NCBI RefSeq assembly: GCF_902686445.1
Contig: NC_062217.1
Span: 83,223,258-83,287,257, forward strand
Source of the DNA: Sciurus carolinensis
Lineage: Eukaryota > Chordata > Mammalia > Rodentia > Sciuridae
Direction of reading: 5' to 3'
DNA length: 64,000 nt
Position 1 is the first letter of the stretch. Each line of letters starts with the position of its first letter. Positions 22,097 to 36,118 of this stretch are shown one piece after another. The notes below the pieces were generated by a model. The model saw only the letters and a list, made by a program, of their open reading frames with translations, did no database searches and had not been told where the DNA came from. A program made the position numbers and the translations under genes.

Positions 22097-25000
22097 GAAG
22101 GCCATGTACTCAGCTGCAGCTTCTAAATCCAGAGCGATTTGCACGTCTTATTAAAGAAGTAATGAATACATTCTGGCCCGGCAGAGAGTTGATCGTTCAG
22201 TGGTATCCATTTAGTGAAGACAAAAATCACCCATCTGTTTCATGGCTTAAGATGGTTTGGAAGAATCTCTATATACATTTTTCAGAGGATTTGACTTTAT
22301 TTGATGAAATGCCACTTATCCCAAGAACTACACTAGATGAAGGTCAGATATGTGTGGAACTCGTTAGACTCAGGATTCCGTCTTTACTTATTTTAGATGA
22401 TGAAACAGAAGCACAGCTTCCAGAATTTTTAGCAGACATTGTACAAAAACTTGGAGGGATTGTTTTGAAAAAACTAGATGCCTCTATACAACATCCACTC
22501 ATTAAAAAATACATCCATTCGCCATTACCAAGTGCAGTTTTGCAGATAATGGAAAAGATACCATTGCAGAAATTGTGTAATCAAATAGCTTCTCTCCTTC
22601 CAACACACAAAGATGCTCTGAGAAAGTTCTTGGCTAGCTTAACTGATACTAGTGAAAAGGAGAAAAGAATAATTCAAGAATTGACAATATTCAAACGAAT
22701 TAACCACTCATCTGATCAGGGAATTTCCTCTTATACAAAATTGAAAGGTTGTAAGGTCTTGCACCATACTGCCAAACTTCCACCAGATTTGCGACTTTCT
22801 ATTTCAGTAATAGACAGTAGTGATGAAGCTACCATTCGCTTGGCAAACATGTTGAAGATAGAAAAATTAAAGACTACTAGCTGCTTAAAGCTTGTTTTAA
22901 AAGATATGGAAAATGCATTTTATTCACACGAAGAAGTAACACACCTGATGTTGTGGATTCTTGAAAATCTGTCCTCTCTTAAAAATGAGAATCCAAATGT
23001 GCTTGATTGGTTAATGCCATTAAAATTCATTCAGATTTCACAGGAACAGATGGTATCAGCCAGTGAACTCTTTGATCCTGACATAGAAGTACTGAAAGAT
23101 CTCTTTTATAATGAAGAAGAAACCTGTTTCCCACCCTCAGTTTTTACTTCACCGGATATCCTTCACTCTTTGAGACAGATTGGTTTAAAAAATGAAGCCA
23201 GTCTCAATGAGAAAGATGTTGTGCAAGTAGCAAAAAAAATTGAATCCTTACAGGTTAGTTCTTGTCCAGATCAGGATGTTCTGAAGAAAGCCAAAACACT
23301 CTTAATGGTTTTAAATAAAAATCATACACTCTTGCAGTCTTCTGAAGGAAAGATGACATTGAAGAAAATAAAATGGGTTCCAGCCTGCAAGGAAAGACCT
23401 CCAAATTATCCAGGTTCTTTAGTCTGGAAAGGCGATCTCTGTAATCTTTGTGTACCACCAGATATGTGTGATGTGGCCCATGCAACTCTAGTGGGCTCGT
23501 CACTTCCTCTTGTTGAAAGTATCCATGTAAACTTGGAAAAAGCATTAGGTATCTTTACAAAGCCTAGCATCAGTGCTGTCTTAAAACACTTCAAAATTGT
23601 TGTTGATTGGTATACTTCAAAAACCTTTAGTGATGAAGACTACTATCAATTCCAACACATTTTGCTTGAAATTTATGGATTCATGCATGATCATTTGAAT
23701 GAAGGGAAAGAGTCTTTTAAAGCCTTAAAATTTCCATGGGTTTGGACTGGCAAAAAATTTTGTCCTCTTGCCCAAGCTGTGATAAAACCAATCCATGATC
23801 TGGACCTTCAGCCATATTTACATAATGTGCCAAAAACCATGGCAAAATTTCACCAACTCTTTAAGGTGTGTGGTTCAATAGAGGAATTGACATCAGATCA
23901 TATTTCCATGGTCATTCAAAAGGTGTATCTGAAAAGTGACCAAGATCTCAGTGAACAAGAAAGCAAACAAAATCTTCAACTTATGTTGAGTATTATTAGA
24001 TGGCTGTATAGCAATCAGATCCCAGCAAGTCCCAATACACCAGTTCCTATACATCACAGCAAAAATCCTTCTAAACTTATCATGAAACCAATTCACGAGT
24101 GCTGTTACTGTGACATCAAAGTCGATGACCTCAATGACTTACTAGAAGATTCAGTGGAACCAATCATTTTGGTGCATGAGGACATACCCATGAAAACTGC
24201 AGAATGGTTAAAAGTTCCATGCCTTAGTACAAGACTGATCAATCCTGAAAACATGGGATTTGAACAGTCAGGACAAAGAGAACCATTAACTGTAAGAATA
24301 AAAAATATTCTGGAAGAGTACCCTTCTGTGTCAGATATTTTTAAGGAACTTCTTCAAAATGCTGATGATGCAAATGCAACAGAATGCAGTTTCATGATTG
24401 ATATGAGAAGAAATATGGACATAAGAGAGAATCTCTTAGACCCAGGAATGGCAGCTTGCCATGGGCCAGCTTTGTGGTCATTCAATAATTCTGAATTCTC
24501 AGATTCAGATTTTGTGAACATAACTAGGTTAGGAGAATCTTTAAAAAGGGGAGAAGTTGACAAAGTTGGAAAATTTGGCCTTGGATTTAATTCTGTATAC
24601 CATCTCACTGACATTCCCATCATCATGAGCCGAGAATTCATGATAATGTTTGATCCAAACATAAATCATATCAGTAAACACATTAAAGATAAATCTAATC
24701 CTGGGATCAAAATTAATTGGAGTAAACAACAGAAAAGACTTAGGAAATTTCCTAATCAGTTCAAACCATTTATAGACGTATTTGGCTGTCAGTTACCTTT
24801 GACGGTAGAAGCACCTTATAGCTACAATGGAACTCTCTTCCGATTGTCCTTTAGAACTCAACAGGAAGCAAAAGTGAGTGAAGTAAGTAGTACCTGCTAT
24901 AATACTGCAGATATTTACTCTCTTGTGGATGAATTTAGTCTCTGTGGACATAGACTTATCATTTTTACTCAGAGTGTAAACTCTATGTATTTGAAATACT

Positions 25001-28000
25001 TGAAGATTGAGGAAACCAACCCTAGCTTAGCACAAGATACAATAATAATTAAAAAAAAGTCCTGCTCCTCCAAAGCATTGAATGCACCTGTTTTAAGTGT
25101 TTTAAAGGAAGCTGCCAAACTCATGAAGACTTGCGGCAGCGGTAATAAAAAGCTTCCCACAGATGCACCAAAGTCATCTTGCATTCTTCAAATCACAGTT
25201 GAAGAATTTCACCATGTGTTCAGAAGGATTGCTGATTTACAGTCGCCACTCTTCAGAGGTCCAGATGATGACCCAGCTGCTCTCTTTGAAATGGCTAAGT
25301 CTGGCCAATCAAAAAAACCATCAGATGAATTGCCACAAAAAACAGTAGATTCTACCACATGGCTTATATGCACCTGCATGGATACAGGAGAGGCTCTCAA
25401 GTTTTCTCTGAATGAAAGTGGAAGACGACTAGGGCTGGTTCCTTGTGGGGCAGTAGGAATTCTGCTGTCCGAAACTCAGGACCAGAAGTGGACTGTGAAA
25501 CCACACATTGGAGAGGTGTTTTGCTATTTACCTTTACGAATAAAAACAGGCTTGCCAGTTCACATTAATGGGTGTTTTGCTGTTACCTCAAATAGAAAGG
25601 AAATCTGGAAGACAGATACAAAGGGACGATGGAATACCACATTCATGAGACATGTTATTGTGAAAGCTTACTTACAGGCGCTCAGTGTCCTACGGGACCT
25701 GGCCATTGGTGGGGAACTAACTGATTATACTTACTATGCAACATGGCCCGATCCTGATTTAGTTCATGATGACTTTTCTGTAATTTGTCAAGGGTTTTAT
25801 GAAGATATAGCTCATGGAAAAGGAAAGGATTTGACCAGAGTCTTCTCTGATGGATCTACTTGGGTTTCCATGAAAAATGTGAGATTTCTAGATGACTCCA
25901 TACTTAAAAGAAGAGATGTTGGTCCAGCAGCCTTCAAGATATTTCTGAAATACCTCAAAAAGACTGGATCCAAAAACCTTTGTGCTGTTGAACTTCCTTC
26001 TTCAGTAAAATTAGGATTTGAAGAAGCTGGCTGCAAACAGATACTGCTTGAAAATACATTTTCAGAGAAACAGTTTTTTTCGGAAGTGTTTTTTCCAAAT
26101 ATTCAAGAAATTGAAGCAGAACTTAGAGATCCCTTAATGAATTTTGTTCTAAATGAAAAAGTTGATGAGTTCTCGGGAATTCTTCGTGTTACTCCATGTA
26201 TTCCTTGCTCCTTGGAGGGGCATCCTTTGGTTTTGCCATCAAGATTAATACATCCTGAAGGACGAGTTGCTAAGTTATTTGATATTAAAGATGGACGGTT
26301 TCCTTACGGTTCTACTCAGGATTACCTTAATCCTATTATTTTGATTAAACTAGTTCAGTTAGGTATGGCAAAAGATGATATTTTATGGGATGACATGCTA
26401 GAACGTGCAGAGTCGGTAGCTGAAGTTAATAAAAGGGATCATGGTGCTGCTTGTCTAAGAAGTAGTATCTTACTAAGTCTTATTGATGAGAAGCTAAAGA
26501 TAAGGGATCCTAGAGCAAAGGATTTTGCTGCAAAATATCAAACAATCCCCTTCCTTCCGTTTCTAACAAAGCCAGCAGGTTTTTCTTTGGAATGGAAAGG
26601 TAACAGTTTTAAGCCTGAAAAAATGTTTGCAGCAACTGACCTTTATACAGCCGAACATCAGGATATAGTTTGTCTTCTACAGCCGATTCTGAATGAAAAT
26701 TCCCATTCCTTTAGAGGCTGTGGTTCAGTATCTTTGGCTGTTAAGGAGTTTTTGGGATTACTAAAAAAGCCAACAGTTGATCTGGTTATAAACCAGTTGA
26801 AAGAAGTTGCAAAATCAGTTGATGATGGAATTACATTGTACCAGGAGAATATCACTAATGCTTGCTACAAATACCTTCATGAAGCAATGATGCAAAATGA
26901 AACAACTAAGGTATCAATTACAGAAAAATTAAAGTCTTTCAGCTTCATCCTAGTTGAAAATGCGTATGTTGACTCAGAAAAAGTTTCTTTTCATTTGAAT
27001 TTTGAAGCAGCTCCATACCTTTATCAGTTACCTAATAAATACAAAAATAATTTCCGTGAACTTTTTGAAAGTGTGGGTGTGAGGCAGTCATTTATGGTTG
27101 AAGATTTTGCCCTAGTTTTGGAATCCATTGATCAAGAAAAGGGAAACAAACAAATAACAGAGGAGAATTTTCAGCTTTGCCGGCGCATAATCAGTGAAGG
27201 AATATGGAGTCTCATTAGAGAAAAGAAACAAGAATTTTGTGAGAAAAATTATGGCAAAATACTGTTGCCAGATACTAATCTCATGCTTCTCCCTGCTAAG
27301 TCCTTATGCTACAATGATTGTCCCTGGATAAAAGTAAAGGATACCACTGTAAAATATTGCCATGCTGATATACCAAGGGAAGTAGCTGTAAAACTAGGAG
27401 CGATACCAAAGAGACATAAAGCGTTAGAAAGATATGCGTCCAACATCTGTTTTACAACACTTGGCACAGAATTTGGGCAGAAAGAAAAATTGACCAGCAG
27501 AATTAAGAGCATCCTTAATGCGTATCCTTCAGAAAAGGAAATGTTGAAAGAGCTTCTTCAAAATGCTGATGATGCTAAGGCCACAGAAATCTGTTTTGTG
27601 TTTGATCCTAGACAACATCCAGTTGATAGAATATTTGATGATAAGTGGGCCCCATTGCAAGGGCCAGCACTTTGTGTATACAACAATCAGCCTTTTACAG
27701 AAGATGATGTTAGAGGAATTCAGAATCTTGGAAAAGGCACCAAAGAAGGAAATCCTTGTAAAACTGGACAGTATGGTATAGGATTCAATTCTGTGTATCA
27801 CATTACAGATTGTCCTTCTTTTATTTCTGGCAATGATATCCTGTGTATTTTTGATCCTCATGCCAGGTATGCACCAGGAGCCACATCTGTTAGTCCTGGA
27901 CGCATGTTCAGAGATTTGGATGCAGATTTTAGGACACAGTTCTCAGATGTTCTCGATCTTTACTTGGGAACCCACTTTAAGCTGGATAATTGCACAATGT

Positions 28001-31000
28001 TTAGATTTCCTCTTCGTAATGCAGAAATGGCAAAGGTTTCAGAAATTTCCTCAGTTCCATCATCAGACAGAATGGTTCAGAATCTTTTAGACAAATTACG
28101 CTCAGATGGGGCAGAACTTCTAATGTTTCTTAATCACATGGAAAAAATTTCTATTTGTGAAATAGATAAAGCTACAGGAGCTCTAAATGTACTATATTCA
28201 GTAAAGGGCAAAATCACTGATGGAGACAGATTGAAAAGGAAACAGTTTCATGCATCTGTAATTGATAGCGTTACTAAAAAGAGACAGCTTAAAGACATAC
28301 CAGTTCAACAGATAACATATACTATGGATACTGAGGACTCTGAAGGAAATCTTACGACATGGCTAATTTGTAATAGGTCAGGTTTTTCAAGTATGGACAA
28401 AGTATCTAAGAGTGTTATATCAGCACATAAGAACCAAGATATTACTCTCTTCCCACGGGGTGGAGTGGCTGCCTGTATTACTCACAACTATAAAAAACCC
28501 CACAGGGCCTTCTGTTTCCTACCCCTCTCACTGGAGACAGGGTTGCCATTTCATGTGAATGGCCACTTTGCGCTAGATTCAGCCAGAAGAAACCTGTGGC
28601 GTGATGATAATGGCGTTGGTGTTCGAAGTGACTGGAATAACAGTTTAATGACTGCATTAATAGCTCCTGCATATGTTGAATTATTAATCCAATTAAAAAA
28701 ACGGTATTTCCCTGGTTCTGACCCAACATTATCGGTTTTGCAGAACACACCTATTCATGTTGTAAAGGACACTTTGAAGAAGTTTTTATCATTTTTCCCA
28801 GTCAACAGGCTTGATCTACAGCCAGATTTATATTGCCTAGTGAAAGCACTTTATAGCTGCATTCATGAAGACATGAAACGTCTTTTACCTGTTGTCCGGG
28901 CACCAAATATTGATGGCTCTGATTTACACTCAGCAGTCATAATTACTTGGATTAATATGTCTTCTTCAAATAAAACGAGACCATTTTTTGACAATTTACT
29001 TCAGGATGAATTACAACACCTTAAAAATGCAGATTATAATATTACAACACGCAAAACAGTAGCAGAGAATGTCTATAGACTGAAACACCTACTTTTGGAA
29101 ATAGGGTTCAACTTGGTGTATAACTGTGATGAAACTGCTAATCTTTATCACTGCCTTGTAGATGCAGATATCCCTGTTAGTTATGTGACTCCTTCTGATG
29201 TTAGATCTTTTTTAATGACGTTCTCCTCTCCTGATACTAACTGCCATATTGGGAAGCTGCCTTGTCGTCTTCAGCAGACAAATCTAAAACTTTTTCATAG
29301 TTTAAAACTTTTAGTTGATTATTGTTTTAAGGATGCAGAAGAAAATGAGATCGAAGTTGAAGGATTGCCTCTTCTCATTACACTGGACAGTGTTTTGCAA
29401 ACTTTTGATGCAAAACGAGCCAAGTTTCTAACAACGTACCATGAATTGATCCCATCCCGCAAAGACTTGTTTATGAATACGTTGTATTTGAAATATAGTA
29501 ATATTTTATTGAACTGTAAAGTTGCAAAGGTGTTTGATATTTCCAGCTTTGCTGATTTGTTATCATCTGTGTTGCCTCGTGAATATAAGACCAAAAATTG
29601 TACAAAGTGGAAAGACAATTTTGCAAGTGAATCTTGGCTTAAGAATGCATGGCATTTTATCAGTGAATCTGTAAGTGTGAAAGAAGATCAGGAAGAAACA
29701 AAAACAACATTTGACATCATTACTGATACCCTCAAAGACTGGGCATTGCTTCCAGGAACGAAGTTTACTGTTTCAACCAATCAGCTTGTGGTTCCTGAAG
29801 GAGATGTTCTGCTTCCTCTAAGTCTTATGCACATTGCAGTTTTTCCAAATGCCCAGAGTGATAAAGTCTTTCATGCTCTAATGAAAGCTGGCTGTATCCA
29901 GCTTGCTTTGAACAAAATCTGCTCCAAAGAGAGTACATTTGTTCCTCTTTTGTCCTGTCACACAGCAAACATAGAGAGTCCCACAAGCATTTTGAAAGCT
30001 GTACATTACATGGTCCAAACTTCAACATTCAGAACTGAAAAATTAGTAGAAAGTGATTTTGAAGCCCTTCTGATGTATTTCAACTGCAATTTGAGTCACT
30101 TGATGTCCCAAGATGACATAAAAATTTTAAAGTCTCTTCCATGTTACAAATCCATCAGTGGCCGCTATATGAGCATTGCCAAATTTGGAACATGCTATGT
30201 ACTTACAAAAAGCATCCCTTCAGCTGAGGTGGAAAAATGGACACAATCATCGTCTTCTGCATTTCTTGAAGAAAAAGTGCATTTAAAAGAGTTGTATGAG
30301 TTGCTTGGTTGTGTGCCTGTAGATGACCTTGAGGTATATTTGAAACACCTCTTACCCAAAATTGAAAATCTCTCATATGATGCAAAATTAGAGCACTTAA
30401 TCTATCTTAAGAATAGATTATCAAGTATTGAGGAATTATCAGAGATTAAGGAACAACTTTTTGAAAAACTAGAAAGTTTATTGATCATTCATGATGCTAA
30501 TAGTCGACTAAAGCAAGCAAAACATTTCTATGATAGAACTGTGAGAGTTTTTGAAGTTATGCTTCCTGAAAAGTTGTTTATTCCTAAGGATTTCTTTAAA
30601 AAACTGGAACAGCTTATAAAACCTAAAAATCAAATTGCATTTATGACATCCTGGGTGGAATTCTTAAGAAATATTGGGCTAAAATATATACTTTCTCAGC
30701 AGCAGTTGTTACAGTTTGCTAAGGAAATTAGTGTGAGAGCTAACACAGAAAACTGGACTAAAGAAACATTGCAAAATACAGTTGATATCCTTCTTCATCA
30801 TATATTCCAAGAGCGAATGGATTTATTGTCTGGAAATTTTCTGAAAGAACTGTCTTTAATACCATTCTTATGTCCTGAGAGGGCCCCGGCTGAATACATT
30901 CGATTTCATCCTCAATACCAAGAGGTAAATGGAACACTTCCTCTTATCAAGTTCAATGGAGCACAGGTAAATCCAAAGTTCAAGCAATGTGATGTGCTCC

Positions 31001-33651
31001 AGCTGCTATGGACATCTTGCCCTATTCTTCCAGAGAAAGCCACACCCTTGAGTATCAAAGAACAAGAAGGTAGTGACCTTGGTCCCCAAGAACAGCTTGA
31101 ACAAGTTTTAAATATGCTTAATGTTAACCTGGATCCCCCTCTTGATAAGGTCATAAATAACTGCAGAAATATATGCAACATAACAACTTTGGATGAAGAA
31201 ATGGTAAAAACCAGAGCAAAGGTCTTAAGGAGCATATATGAATTTCTAAGTGCAGAAAAAAGGGAGTTCCGTTTTCAACTGCGGGGAGTTGCTTTTGTGA
31301 TGGTAGAAGATGGTTGGAAACTTCTGAAGCCTGAGGAAGTAGTGATAAACCTGGAATATGAATCTGATTTTAAACCTTATTTGTACAAGCTACCTTTAGA
31401 GCTTGGCACATTTCATCAGTTGTTCAAACACTTAGGTACTGAAGATATTATTTCAACTAAGCAATATGTTGAAGTTTTGAGCCGCATATTCAAAAACTCT
31501 GAAGGAAAACAATTAGATCCTAATGAAATGCGTACAGTTAAGAGAGTAGTTTCTGGTTTGTTCAAGAGTCTGCAAAATGATTCCGTCAAGGTGAGGGGTG
31601 ATCTAGAGAATGTTCGAGATCTTGCACTTTATCTTCCAAGCCAGGATGGTAGGTTGGTAAAGTCAAGCATCTTAGTGTTTGACGATGCACCACATTATAA
31701 AAGTAGAATCCAAGGAAATATTGGTGTGCAAATGTTGGTGGACCTTAGCCAGTGCTATTTAGGAAAAGACCATGGATTTCATACCAAGTTGATAATGCTC
31801 TTTCCTCAAAAACTTAGACCTCGTCTTTTGAGCAGTATTCTTGAAGAACAGTTAGATGAAGAGACTCCCAAAGTGTGTCAGTTTGGAGCATTGTGTTCTC
31901 TTCAGGGAAGATTACAGTTGCTCTTGTCTTCTGAACAATTCATTACAGGATTGATTAGGATTATGAAGCATGAAAATGATAATGCATTCCTGGCCAATGA
32001 AGAAAAGGCCGTAAGACTTTGCAAAGCCTTAAGGGAAGGCTTAAAAGTGTCCTGTTTTGAAAAACTTCAAACAACATTAAGAGTTAAAGGTTTTAATCCC
32101 ATTCCCCATAGCAGAAGTGAAACTTTTGCTTTTCTGAAAAGGTTTGGTAATGCAGTCATCCTGCTCTACATCCAACATTCAGACAGTAAAGATATTAATT
32201 TCCTATTAGCATTAGCAATGACACTGAAATCAGCAACTGACAACTTGATTTCTGACACTTCATATTTAATTGCTATGCTGGGGTGCAATGATATTTATAG
32301 AATCAGTGAGAAACTTGACAGTTTAGGAGTGAAATATGACTCTTCAGAACCATCAAAACTGGAACTTCCAATGCCCGGCACGCCAATACCTGCTGAAATT
32401 CATTATACTCTGCTTATGGATCCGATGAATGTGTTTTATCCAGGAGAATATGTTGGGTACCTTGTGGATGCTGAAGGTGGTGATATCTATGGGTCATACC
32501 AGCCAACATATACATATGCAATTATTGTACAGGAAGTGGAAAGAGAAGATGCTGACAATTCTAGTTTTCTAGGGAAGATATATCAGATTGACATTGGTTA
32601 TAGTGAATATAAAATAGTTAGTTCACTTGATCTGTATAAGTTTTCAAGGCCTGATGAAAGCTCTCAAAGCAGAGACAGTGCTCCTTCTACACCAACCAGC
32701 CCCACAGAGTTCCTCGCCCCTGGTCTGCGAAGCATTCCTCCTCTTTTCTCTGGTAAAGAAAACCACAAGCCTTCATCCTCAAAACACCATTCCCCCAAGA
32801 AGCTTAAGGTTAATTCTTTACCTGAAATCTTAAAAGAAGTGACATCAGTGGTAGAGCAAGCTTGGAAGCTTCCAGAATCAGAACGAAAAAAAATTATTAG
32901 GCGGTTGTATTTAAAGTGGCACCCTGACAAAAATCCAGAGAATCATGACATTGCTAATGAAGTTTTTAAGCACCTGCAGAATGAAATCAACAGATTAGAA
33001 AAACAGGCTTTTCTAGATCAAAATGCAGACAGAACCTCCAGAAGAACATTTTCAACTTCAGCATCTCGATTTCAGTCAGACAAATACTCATTTCAGAGAT
33101 TTTATACTTCATGGAATCAAGAAGCAACAAGCCATAAATCTGAGAGGCAACAACAAAATAAAGAAAAATGCCCTCCTTCGACTGGACAGACTTACTCTCA
33201 AAGGTTCTTTGTTCCTCCCACTTTCAAATCAGTTGGCAATCCTGTTGAAGCACGGAGATGGTTAAGACAAGCCAGAGCAAATTTTTCAGCTGCCAGGAAT
33301 GACCTTCATAAAAATGCCAATGAATGGGTATGCTTTAAATGTTACCTTTCCACAAAGTTAGCTTTGATTGCTGCTGACTATGCTGTGAGGGGAAAGTCTG
33401 ATAAAGATGTAAAACCAACTGCACTTGCACAAAAAATAGAAGAATATAGTCAACAACTTGAAGGATTGACAAATGATGTTCACACATTGGAAGCTTATGG
33501 TGTAGACAGTTTAAAAACAAGGTATCCTGATTTGCTTCCTTTCCCACAGATCCCAAATGACAGGTTCACTTCTGAGGTTGCTATGAGGGTGATGGAATGT
33601 ACTGCCTGTATCATAATAAAACTTGAAAATTTTATACAACAAAAAGTGTGA
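22097..33651 (+). CDS. SACS: SACS giant terminal coding exon (sacsin C-terminal ~3,850 codons)
   Basis: The acceptor ATTTACAG ends at 22096. The exon opens GA (completing Gly from the previous exon), then AGG CCA TGT, and stays open for 11,555 nt to the TGA at 33649-33651. The product is sacsin, a very large cytosolic co-chaperone linked to Hsp70, intermediate-filament and mitochondrial organisation; loss in humans causes the ataxia ARSACS. Visible parts are the end of the first supra-repeat; a second repeat with an Hsp90-like ATP-pocket signature (ELLQNADDA at 24346-24372, [11 protein letters not shown] at 24571-24603); a third repeat (ELLQNADDA at 27550-27576, [12 protein letters not shown] at 27766-27801); an XPCB-like region near 30.9-31.1 kb; a DnaJ domain (about 32818-33010) with its HPD triad at 32920-32928; and a C-terminal HEPN domain (about 33230-33640). 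The ATG at 22162 is an internal Met, not a start. Coding runs of 7-8 A or T (25051-25058, 26074-26080, 32886-32893) are all in frame. Confidence 0.98.
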
Positions 33652-34524
33652 AAGTATATAAAGAAAAAATAAAGCAGAGCCAGATCTTGAATGTGTTGTA
33701 GCACAAATATGAATTGCTGTTACTTCATTAAGCTTCATTGCCAGTTATCTAGGAATTGTGAAGCACATTGCAGATTGTTCTGGAAGAATTTTGGAGTTGT
33801 TAGTATGAATATCAACAGAAAACTTTGAATCTAAAAGAAAATTATTTTGAAGAAGGATGTCAACCACAAAATTGCTAGAAGTGTTTGAATGATTGGGATG
33901 GCACATTATTGAACTGCACTTTATGTAACCAAAGCTTAGCAGTTTGTTAGATAAGAGTATATATGTCTTTGGTTAGGATGAAATTAGTTTTGTTTTCAAA
34001 CATGGTATTTTTGAAGGAGCTAATGAAACACTGGACATATCTTTGATTTGAACATAAAAGGGGAATTCAGTCTTTGGAGTTTATCATTTTTTAAATGGAT
34101 ATTCTTGGATGCATTATTCTTATCAGCTGGATCTGATTATGAATTTGTTGCAGTTTTACATCTTAAGTACTCAGTATGTTTAAAAATGGTACAGTATTTT
34201 AATCCTGAATATTACTTGAGTTAAGAGTATGAAGATAGTACTTAGAGTGCACTGAGTGCACTTTACATCTTTATTTTAAATGTTTTTTTACTCCTTATGT
34301 TTACAGGCCTCCTAGTTCATGATGATAACATATGGGAAACTCCAAGTGGTGGCAGTTCTCATTACATGATGTTAATGTTGTTTCTGAAAACTGCTTACCA
34401 AGTGACATTTATCAGTGGTTAGAACATTTGCTTTATATTTGTGTGTACATATTTTCCACGAATGTCATAATTTATATAGTGTGGTTGAACAGGATGCAAT
34501 CTTTTGTTGTCTAAAGGTGCTGCA

Positions 34525-34530
34525 ATTAAA
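34525..34530 (+). terminator. SACS: Candidate proximal SACS poly(A) signal ATTAAA
   Basis: ATTAAA followed by an A-run and then TGTCTTTCAATTTC. It could direct a shorter 3' UTR of about 0.9 kb. No transcript evidence is available here. Confidence 0.4.
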
Positions 34531-34937
34531 AAAAAAACTTGTCTTTCAATTTCACTTAGTACAATTTTTTATTTTACTTTAAAATTGTTAAAAATTAAAA
34601 TCATGATACTAGTAGCTTATAAAAGAAAAATTATTAGCTTGCATTTTCTTCATGAATGATTCAAAACTGACATTTAACTTTCATCATGTTCAGGTGTCCT
34701 ACCATACTTATTTACTTTAACATATTTTGTTTGCAGAATGTTAATGAAAGAAAATAATACTTTATATAAATGTATTGGCTATAAATGATGCTAAATATAT
34801 TTTATGCAATTAAGGGCTTACAGACCATGTTAAAACTTTTTTTACTGATAAGGAATGTTTGCACCTTCACAATTGTGTTGCTTTTGGATGTGAAATCATG
34901 TAATTATTTCTGCTGTTATAGTAAGTGCCATAATTTT

Positions 34938-34943
34938 AATAAA
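34938..34943 (+). terminator. SACS: Candidate distal SACS poly(A) signal AATAAA
   Basis: A canonical AATAAA about 1.29 kb after the stop, followed within 30-40 nt by TGTAATGTATTTCTTG-type T/G-rich sequence. It is the best candidate for the main cleavage site by position. Confidence 0.6.
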
Positions 34944-35369
34944 GTCAAATGTACATATGAAATCATTGTAATGTATTTCTTGAAAAATAGTCAATTAAAA
35001 GTTAAACCTAATTTCTTCCTTATTGTCATATGCACATATGTGTGCATTTATTGGAAATACTAGGATAGGATTGTTGTGTGTGTTATTATGTTGGAATTAG
35101 TAGGTCTTTTTTCATGATTAGTTGAAGAAGTGTATGGTATATACCAGGTTTATTAGGTGCTCATTGATGTAGTTAAGAGTACTTTATTTCACCTTTTTAG
35201 GGAATAAGATTAGTTGGTATGTATATTGTATAAATCTATTTGAAAATAGATACATCAAATATGGTTCTGCTATAGGTAAAGTTTGAATTGATAGGTCCTT
35301 GCCTCAGGGCACGGCTGCATGTCTGGGGCTCATTTCACACTTAACTTTAACTGATAATGTTAATCTTTA

Positions 35370-36118
35370 TTTTTATTTTTATTTTTTAGATATACATTAC
35401 AGTAAAGTGTATTCTGACATATTTTACATACATGGAGTATAACTTATTCTATTTAGGATCCCTTTCTTGCGATTGTACATGACTTGGAGTTTCACTGGTC
35501 GTATGTTCATATATGAACGTAGGAAAGTTGTGTCCAATTGATTCTGCTATCTTCCCTATTCCCATCTCCCCTCTCTTACCCTTAATTCCCCTTTGTCTAA
35601 TCCAGTGAACTTCTATTCTTCCCTCTCCAACCCCCTACCTTATTGTGTGTCAGCATCCACATATCATAGAGAACATTTGACCTTTGGTTTTTGGGGATTG
35701 GCTTATTTCACTTAACATGATGGTGTCTAGTTCCATCTGTTCACTGGCAAATACCATAATTTCATTCTTCTTTATGGCTGAGTAATATCCCATTGTGTAT
35801 GTGTACCACTTTTTCTTTATCCATTCATCTGATGAAGGGCACCTAGGCACCTAGGTTCTATAGCTTAACTATTGTGAATTGAACTTCTGTAAACATTAAT
35901 GTGACTGTGTCACTGTAGTATGGTGATTTTAAGTCCTTTGGGTATATGTCAAGGAGTGGGATAACTGGGTCAAATGGGGTTCCATTCCAAGTTTCCTGAG
36001 GAGTCTCCATACTGTTTTCCAGAGTGGTACATTCCCACCAGCAATGTATGAGTGTACCTTTTCCTCCACATTTTCACCAACACTTATTGTTACTTGTATT
36101 CTATTTAATAATTGCCAG
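35370..36118 (-). mobile_element. L1 3' end (3' UTR + ORF2 C-terminus), antisense
   Basis: The - strand carries the decayed C-terminus of L1 ORF2p (DEWIKKKWYTYTMGYYSAIK, ASEQMELDTIMLSEISQSPK) at about 35850-35650, followed by a 3' UTR whose complement includes CATACATGGAGTATAACTTA and GGATCCCTTTCTTGCGATTG. It is 5'-truncated and its tail complement is the T-rich stretch at 35370-35388. Confidence 0.88.

Larger units (their letters stand above)
33652..34965 (+). other. SACS: SACS 3' UTR
   Basis: AT-rich sequence after the stop, with no open frame of interest and no obvious interspersed repeat until about 35370. Several polyadenylation-type hexamers are present. The one that fits a 3' UTR of about 1.3 kb is AATAAA at 34938-34943. 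The right end is inferred from that signal. Confidence 0.75.

Noticed and set aside
22162..22164. ATG as the start of a stand-alone 3,829-codon gene
   Set aside because: The frame continues upstream to a splice acceptor at 22096 and the upstream residues match sacsin, so this Met is internal to SACS.
33668..33673. AATAAA 17 nt after the SACS stop codon
   Set aside because: It would give an almost absent 3' UTR. The sequence context downstream lacks a clear T/G-rich element, and later signals fit better.
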